This document shows positions 59,641 through 64,000 of a DNA stretch of 64,000 nucleotides, piece after piece. The first letter of the stretch is position 1. The number at the start of each line of letters is the position of its first letter. Source of the DNA: Thermonema rossianum DSM 10300 (GTDB taxonomy: Bacteria > Bacteroidota > Bacteroidia > Cytophagales > Thermonemataceae). The translations under genes were made by a program, and so were the position numbers. The stretch spans positions 248,001 to 312,000 of the forward strand of contig NZ_AUGC01000001.1 in the NCBI RefSeq assembly GCF_000426825.1, read 5' to 3'. The notes under the pieces were generated by a model. That model made no database searches. It saw only the letters and a program-made list of their open reading frames with translations, and was not told where the DNA came from.

Positions 59641-61005
59641 TTATCTTCTTTTCTTCTTCTTGTTGCGCTTGAGCATGCGGCTGAGGCGCCCACCGCCGCC
59701 GCTTTCCATCTGGTTCATCTTCTTTATCATTTTTTGCATTTGCTCGAACTGCTTGAGCAAATTATTGACTTCCTGTATGCTGCGCCCGCTACCTTTGGCA
59801 ATCCGTTGTTTACGGCTGGCAGCGGTGCGGTGTGTCAGCAGGAGGGCAGGATTTTCACGCTCTTGCGGGGTCATAGACTGTATGATGGCTTCTATAGGCA
59901 CGAAAGCATCGTCGTCTATGTCGAGGTCTTTGACCATTTTGCCTACGCCCGGCAACATGCCCAGCAAATCTTTGACGTTGCCCATCTTTTTGATTTGCTG
60001 TATTTGAGAGTAGAAATCCTGAAAGTCGAATTGGTTCTGACGCAGCTTTTTGTTGATGCGCTCGGCTTCTTTTTCATCGAAAATCTGCTGGGCACGCTCT
60101 ACCAACGACACCACATCGCCCATGCCCAGGATGCGGCTTGCCATACGGTCCGGGTGGAATACATCCAGGTCATTGACTTTCTCGCCCGTACCTATGAACT
60201 TAATGGGGCGGTCCACGACGGCACGAATCGAGAGGGCAGCCCCACCGCGCGCATCCCCGTCGAGTTTGGTGAGCACCACGCCGTCATATTGAATGCGATC
60301 ATAGAACGCCTTGGCTGTATTGACGGCATCCTGACCGGTCATGGCATCCACCACGAAGAGTGTTTCGGAAGGCTGCAGCGTTTCTTTCAGGCGGCTGATT
60401 TCGTCCATCATCTCTTCATCGACTGCCAAGCGGCCGGCCGTATCGACAATCACCACCTGATATTTGTTTTGCTTGGCATATTCTACGGCATGTTGGGCTA
60501 TCTCTACCGGGTTTTTGTTTTCCGGCTCGCTGTACACCTCAATGCCCAATTGTTCGCCCAGTGTCTTGAGCTGTTCTATGGCAGCCGGGCGGTACACGTC
60601 GCAGGCAACCAACAAAATGCGTTTGTTCTGTTTCTTTAAGTAGTTGGCAAGCTTGGCAGAGAAGGTTGTTTTCCCTGAACCTTGCAAGCCGGCCATCAGC
60701 ACGATGGCAGGGTTGCCATCCAGTTTGATGTCCTGCTTGGTGCCCCCCATGAGCTGTGTCAGCTCGTCATATACGATTTTGACGAGCATCTGACCGGGCT
60801 CTACGGCAATTTGTATTTTTTGCCCTAAGGCTTTCTCTTTGATTTTATCGGTAACTTCCTTGGCTACCTTGTAGTTTACGTCGGCATCCAAAAGGGCGCG
60901 GCGTATCTCTTTAATTGTATTGGCTACGTTTACTTCCGTAATGCGATTGGAGCCCTTGAGCGTGCGTATGGCACCTTCTAACTTCTCACTTAAATTTTCA
61001 AACAT
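59641..61005 (-). CDS. ffh: Signal recognition particle GTPase
   Basis: A 454-residue SRP54/Ffh protein that binds signal sequences and directs ribosomes to the membrane. NG domain: MAGLQGSGKTTFSAKLANYL, VDTAGRLAVDEEMMDEISRL, VLTKLDGDARGGAALSI. Met-rich M domain at residues ~310-454 (SMTPQERENPALLLTHRTAA, KGSGRSIQEVNNLLKQFEQM). A Gly-rich and Lys-rich C-terminal tail (GGGGRLSRMLKRNKKKKRR). Convergent with eno. The SRP RNA gene was not seen. Confidence 0.97.
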   Translation of the reverse strand: MFENLSEKLEGAIRTLKGSNRITEVNVANTIKEIRRALLDADVNYKVAKEVTDKIKEKALGQKIQIAVEPGQMLVKIVYDELTQLMGGTKQDIKLDGNPAIVLMAGLQGSGKTTFSAKLANYLKKQNKRILLVACDVYRPAAIEQLKTLGEQLGIEVYSEPENKNPVEIAQHAVEYAKQNKYQVVIVDTAGRLAVDEEMMDEISRLKETLQPSETLFVVDAMTGQDAVNTAKAFYDRIQYDGVVLTKLDGDARGGAALSIRAVVDRPIKFIGTGEKVNDLDVFHPDRMASRILGMGDVVSLVERAQQIFDEKEAERINKKLRQNQFDFQDFYSQIQQIKKMGNVKDLLGMLPGVGKMVKDLDIDDDAFVPIEAIIQSMTPQERENPALLLTHRTAASRKQRIAKGSGRSIQEVNNLLKQFEQMQKMIKKMNQMESGGGGRLSRMLKRNKKKKRR

Positions 61006-61047
61006 AGAGTTTTCCGGTTTACAAACTATCCTTTGATGGTTCTTTTT

Positions 61048-61857
61048 CTACTTTAATACAATGCCTACCTTTTTAAGTGCCGCTTTAATACCGTTTTTGA
61101 GGCGCTCTTTGATGGGGGTTACCACCTTCTTTACGGTGCTGTCTTCCGGGCGCGCCTTGAAGATGGTGTCGTGATAGGGGGCGGCGTCTTCGCGCTCGGT
61201 GGTGTAGAAGTAGGCATACACCGATTTGCGCGACATGCCCTCGGGCACTTGTATGCGGGAGTAACCGTGATACGAGATTTCGCTGGTTTCAAATATGACG
61301 GCACGGTTAAAAGCCGGCGGTACTTTCTTTACACACTTGGTCACGTCGGCGTTCCACAGCTCCAAATCGCCGCCATAATGAGGTTCCCAATGCCGGTTCA
61401 TGTAAATGAGCAGGTTCAGACGACGGTGTACGTCTTTTTCCGGGTGTATGTTGAAGTCGATATGCACATCCAGAAAACTGCCGTTGTCGCCTTCGTGCAA
61501 GCCTACGCCCAGGTGGTCATTGGTGATGAATACATCTTGAATGCCGGTGACACGGCTGACCCAAGCATAGAACTCCGGCGACATAAGGGCATCGCGCAGG
61601 CGGCTGAAGTCCGGGTGAAAGTCTTCGAAATTGGCGCCTTCGGCTTTGCGTTCATTGATGCCGTCATAATGCTTGCGCAGTACCTTCGTAGGCGGAAAGT
61701 GTTCGTATAGCTTTTCTGCAAAGTCGGTTTGCAGAAAGTTATCTATAACAACATGGCGGTAAGGCCGTGCTGTGTTGAACTCATTTTGGAGTTGTGCAAT
61801 GGTAGCTTCTTCAAACAGACGAGGGTTGAAAAGCGAAATACCGGCTTGTGGATTCAT
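61048..61857 (-). CDS. 2-oxoglutarate/Fe(II)-dependent oxygenase (prolyl hydroxylase-like)
   Basis: A 269-residue enzyme of the 2OG-Fe(II) superfamily, prolyl-4-hydroxylase-like. Iron ligands are visible: HxD in FLDVHIDFNIHPEKDVHRRL and the distal His in SEISYHGYSRIQVP; an Arg (RKSVYAYFYTT region) would bind 2-oxoglutarate. The domain before the fold reads PYRHVVIDNFLQTDFAEKLY. Lys-rich C terminus. Substrate unknown. It has a -7 box TATTTTTG at 61889-61896; ffh follows 42 bases downstream of its stop. Confidence 0.88.
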   Translation of the reverse strand: MNPQAGISLFNPRLFEEATIAQLQNEFNTARPYRHVVIDNFLQTDFAEKLYEHFPPTKVLRKHYDGINERKAEGANFEDFHPDFSRLRDALMSPEFYAWVSRVTGIQDVFITNDHLGVGLHEGDNGSFLDVHIDFNIHPEKDVHRRLNLLIYMNRHWEPHYGGDLELWNADVTKCVKKVPPAFNRAVIFETSEISYHGYSRIQVPEGMSRKSVYAYFYTTEREDAAPYHDTIFKARPEDSTVKKVVTPIKERLKNGIKAALKKVGIVLK

Positions 61858-61888
61858 ATTTATGTCTTATTTTTCAATAGCTTTGGTG

Positions 61889-61896
61889 CAAAAATA
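61889..61896 (-). promoter_or_regulatory. -7 box of the 2OG-oxygenase gene
   Basis: TATTTTTG on the minus strand, 31 bases upstream of the ATG at 61857. No TTG at the usual distance was identified. Confidence 0.45.
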
Positions 61897-61935
61897 CGTT
61901 TTTCTATTAACAGTTGAAATACAAAACACTGAGCC

Positions 61936-62577
61936 ATGAAGCAAAAGCAAAACCGTCTTTTCTTTTTTGGGGTGCTGCTTATTCTGATAGCCATTCTTGC
62001 CTATTCGCTCATAGACCAGCGTAAAGAAGAGGACGTAATGCAAAAGATAGAGAAGTTTCGTCGTGAAAAAGACGAAGCCTTCAAATACCGCGACGACTCG
62101 CCCATAGAAAACAGGGAAGCCTTTTCTCACTTGAATTATTTTCCACCCAATGTGCAGTACCGTATCAAAGCCCGTTGGGTTCCCGTAGATGAAAACGAAG
62201 CCGATTTTTTGGTGCAGATGACCGATAGCACCTTCGACCGCTTGCGCTCGGTAGCCTATGCTTTTTTTGAGTATGAAGGCAAAGAGTATCAGCTTTTATT
62301 ATTTGAAAAAGAAGACAATGCCGGCTATTGGTTTTTGCCTTTTAAAGATGCTTCGAATGGCAAAGAAACCTATGAAGGCGGGCGTTATCTGGACGTGGAA
62401 AAGCCCAAAGGCAACACTTTGATATTGGATTTCAACTTTGCTTACAATCCCTATTGTGCCTATAGTCCCGATTATAGTTGTCCCATTCCTCCGAAGCAGA
62501 ACCATCTGGATTTTGCTATCTTGGCAGGCGAAAAGAAATTCGTAACAGCTGACAGCAGCAGTACTTCAAAGCCCTGA
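61936..62577 (+). CDS. DUF1684-domain protein
   Basis: A 213-residue protein. N-terminal hydrophobic segment ([20 protein letters not shown]) acts as a signal or anchor. The DUF1684 body has [20 protein letters not shown] and a C-terminal signature [20 protein letters not shown] followed by [19 protein letters not shown]. Family function is unknown. It ends 4 bases before nuoC, so they share a transcript. The reason for linkage to complex I is not evident. Confidence 0.88.
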   Translation: MKQKQNRLFFFGVLLILIAILAYSLIDQRKEEDVMQKIEKFRREKDEAFKYRDDSPIENREAFSHLNYFPPNVQYRIKARWVPVDENEADFLVQMTDSTFDRLRSVAYAFFEYEGKEYQLLLFEKEDNAGYWFLPFKDASNGKETYEGGRYLDVEKPKGNTLILDFNFAYNPYCAYSPDYSCPIPPKQNHLDFAILAGEKKFVTADSSSTSKP

Positions 62578-62581
62578 GGAT

Positions 62582-63112
62582 ATGTTATTTCGCGATATAG
62601 TTGCTTTGATTCGCCATTTGTTGGGCGATGACTATCTGGAAGAAGTCAACGAAGAGGCAATACAGCCCTACATAAAAGTGGCACCGGTGCGCCTGCCTAC
62701 GGTTGCCCGCCTGCTCTATGAGCACAAAGACCTGTATTTCGATTATTTGGCTTGCATCACGGGCATCGACAACGGACCGGCAGCCGGCAGCATGGAAGTG
62801 CTTTATCATCTTTTTTCCATTCCCTATGAACACGCTTTGGTGGTAAAGGTAGAAGTAGCACGCAACCGCGAGGGCGAGCCACTACCGGAGGTGCCCACGG
62901 TCAGCGATATATGGCGCACAGCCGACTGGCACGAACGTGAAATTTACGACCTGTTGGGCATTCGCTTTACGGGGCATCCCGACTTGCGTCGCATCTTGTT
63001 GCCTGCCGACTGGCAAGGGCATCCGCTGCGCAAAGACTATCAGGCGCAAGAAACTTATCATGGCATTACGGTGAAGGCAGAAAACCCGCCGGAAGACCCA
63101 TTTCAAGCTTGA
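62582..63112 (+). CDS. nuoC: NADH-quinone oxidoreductase subunit C
   Basis: A 176-residue peripheral-arm subunit (30 kDa) of complex I. Signature [20 protein letters not shown] and [20 protein letters not shown] are diagnostic. Not fused to NuoD. Neither nuoB nor nuoD flanks it: the upstream gene is DUF1684 (4-base gap) and the downstream one is an aminopeptidase P. In this genome, therefore, nuoC is separate from nuoKL 34 kb away. Confidence 0.95.
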   Translation: MLFRDIVALIRHLLGDDYLEEVNEEAIQPYIKVAPVRLPTVARLLYEHKDLYFDYLACITGIDNGPAAGSMEVLYHLFSIPYEHALVVKVEVARNREGEPLPEVPTVSDIWRTADWHEREIYDLLGIRFTGHPDLRRILLPADWQGHPLRKDYQAQETYHGITVKAENPPEDPFQA

Positions 63113-63175
63113 TTTTTTACCGAAGACCATCAAAAATTTGTACTTTGTTCTTTTCAAACCAAATACCTGTCTGTT

Positions 63176-64000
63176 ATGAGATACGAACGCATTGACAACC
63201 GGCTGTTTATAGAGAACCGCCGTCGTTTGGCGGAGCGCCTGCTTCCCAATTCCATAGCTGTTTTCAACTCCAACGATATTATGCCTACCAGTGCCGACGG
63301 CACCATGCCCTTCAAGCAGAATACAGACTTGTTTTATCTGACCGGTGTGGATCAAGAAGAGACCATTTTGTTGTTATATCCGGATGCCAAGGAAGAAAAA
63401 TACCGTGAAATTTTGTTTGTGCGTGAAACCAACGAGCACATAGCCATTTGGGAAGGGCATAAGCTCACCAAAGAAGAGGCTACCGAAGTTTCCGGTATCC
63501 GCACGGTCATGTGGACTTCGGAGTTCGAAAAGGTGTTCAACACCCTGATGGGCGATGCCGAACATTTGTATTTGAATACCAACGAACATCCGCGGGCAGA
63601 AGTAGTAGTGGAAACCCGTGATGCCCGTTTCATTAAATGGTGCAAAGAACGCTATCCATTGCATAGCTATCGCCGCTTGGCGCCTATCATGCGTGACTTG
63701 CGGGCTATTAAATCCGATATTGAAATTGCCCTGATACAGAAGGCTTGCAAAATTACGGAAGCCGGTTTCCGGCGCGTGCTTCAGTTCGTGAAGCCGGGCG
63801 TAAAAGAATATGAAATCGAAGCCGAATATGCGCATGAGTTTCTGCGCCGCGGCTCGCGTGGCTTTGCTTATACGCCCATTATTGCTTCGGGGGCCAATGC
63901 CTGCGTGTTGCATTACATAGACAACGACCAAGTGTGCCAAGATGGCGACCTGTTGTTGATGGACGTGGGGGCAGAGTATGCCAACTATGCCTCCGATATG
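63176..64000 (+). CDS. Aminopeptidase P-family metallopeptidase, 3'-truncated by window edge
   Basis: The first 275 residues of an M24B peptidase (X-Pro aminopeptidase). N-terminal domain: MRYERIDNRLFIENRRRLAE and MPTSADGTMPFKQNTDLFYL are typical. The pita-bread catalytic domain starts near residue 170 (LRAIKSDIEIALIQKACKIT), with YTPIIASGANACVLHYI and the first metal Asp in LLLMDVGAEYANYASD. The remaining metal ligands lie beyond base 64000. The enzyme removes N-terminal residues before proline. Confidence 0.92.
   Translation, partial: MRYERIDNRLFIENRRRLAERLLPNSIAVFNSNDIMPTSADGTMPFKQNTDLFYLTGVDQEETILLLYPDAKEEKYREILFVRETNEHIAIWEGHKLTKEEATEVSGIRTVMWTSEFEKVFNTLMGDAEHLYLNTNEHPRAEVVVETRDARFIKWCKERYPLHSYRRLAPIMRDLRAIKSDIEIALIQKACKITEAGFRRVLQFVKPGVKEYEIEAEYAHEFLRRGSRGFAYTPIIASGANACVLHYIDNDQVCQDGDLLLMDVGAEYANYASDM

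Overview
The window is ordinary chromosomal DNA of a Bacteroidota bacterium, most likely of the Cytophagia type; I cannot name the genus. The evidence is a PorP/SprF-family membrane protein of the type IX secretion/gliding group, an LptE lipoprotein next to a receiver-less sigma-54 activator, a DUF2027-Smr protein, and many intergenic regions carrying the phylum's TAnnTTTG -7 promoter box, several with a TTG 17-21 bases upstream. There is no transposase, integrase, CRISPR array or rRNA. The only RNA gene I can support is a tRNA-Leu(CAG).

Layout. 1-8.5 kb: the 3' part of glmS, ridA, hisIE, a DUF4159 protein, an HD-like protein and rsmE, two small holin-like membrane proteins, a Crp/Fnr regulator, an S41 protease, then rnpA-rpmH. 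8.5-16.4 kb: a degenerate glycosyltransferase-like gene, a frameshifted epimerase-like gene, a radical SAM/SPASM gene, rlmN, mannose-1-phosphate guanylyltransferase, a biotin carboxylase, a TPR protein and a membrane protein. 16.4-21 kb: three related SGNH-hydrolase genes, one carrying two LysM domains. 21-31.8 kb: aspartate kinase, a rhomboid protease, a lipoprotein, purS, pssA, ribD, nuoL-nuoK, Smr protein, recX, a putative aminopeptidase and a DUF3108 protein. 31.8-34.8 kb: assimilatory sulfate activation and reduction (cysH-cysD-cysN) behind an inverted repeat and promoter. 35-48 kb: a collagen-like lipoprotein, rsmA, an outer-membrane-type protein, a flavin reductase-like protein, lptE with a sigma-54 activator, DUF58, a membrane pyrophosphatase, DUF155, a PorP-OmpA fusion, an RsmI-like methyltransferase and aroK. 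48-56.6 kb: an M20 amidohydrolase, mnmD, then a type-I-secretion-like operon (ABC protein, HlyD, TolC) followed by a PDZ-alpha/beta hydrolase. 56.9-64 kb: rpmB, tRNA-Leu, a lipidated Skp/OmpH-like chaperone, eno, ffh, a 2OG-Fe(II) oxygenase, DUF1684-nuoC and the start of an aminopeptidase P gene.

Most genes are housekeeping. The less ordinary parts are: the secretion-type ABC protein whose nucleotide-binding domain has lost most of its catalytic motifs; the SGNH/LysM trio, probably cell-envelope polysaccharide (de)acylation; the dispersed respiratory complex I genes (nuoKL and nuoC lie 34 kb apart, each without other subunits beside it); the decayed glycosyltransferase/epimerase pair; a PorP domain fused to an OmpA domain with a tandem acidic tail; and three copies of a TGTCATTTCGA inverted-repeat element.
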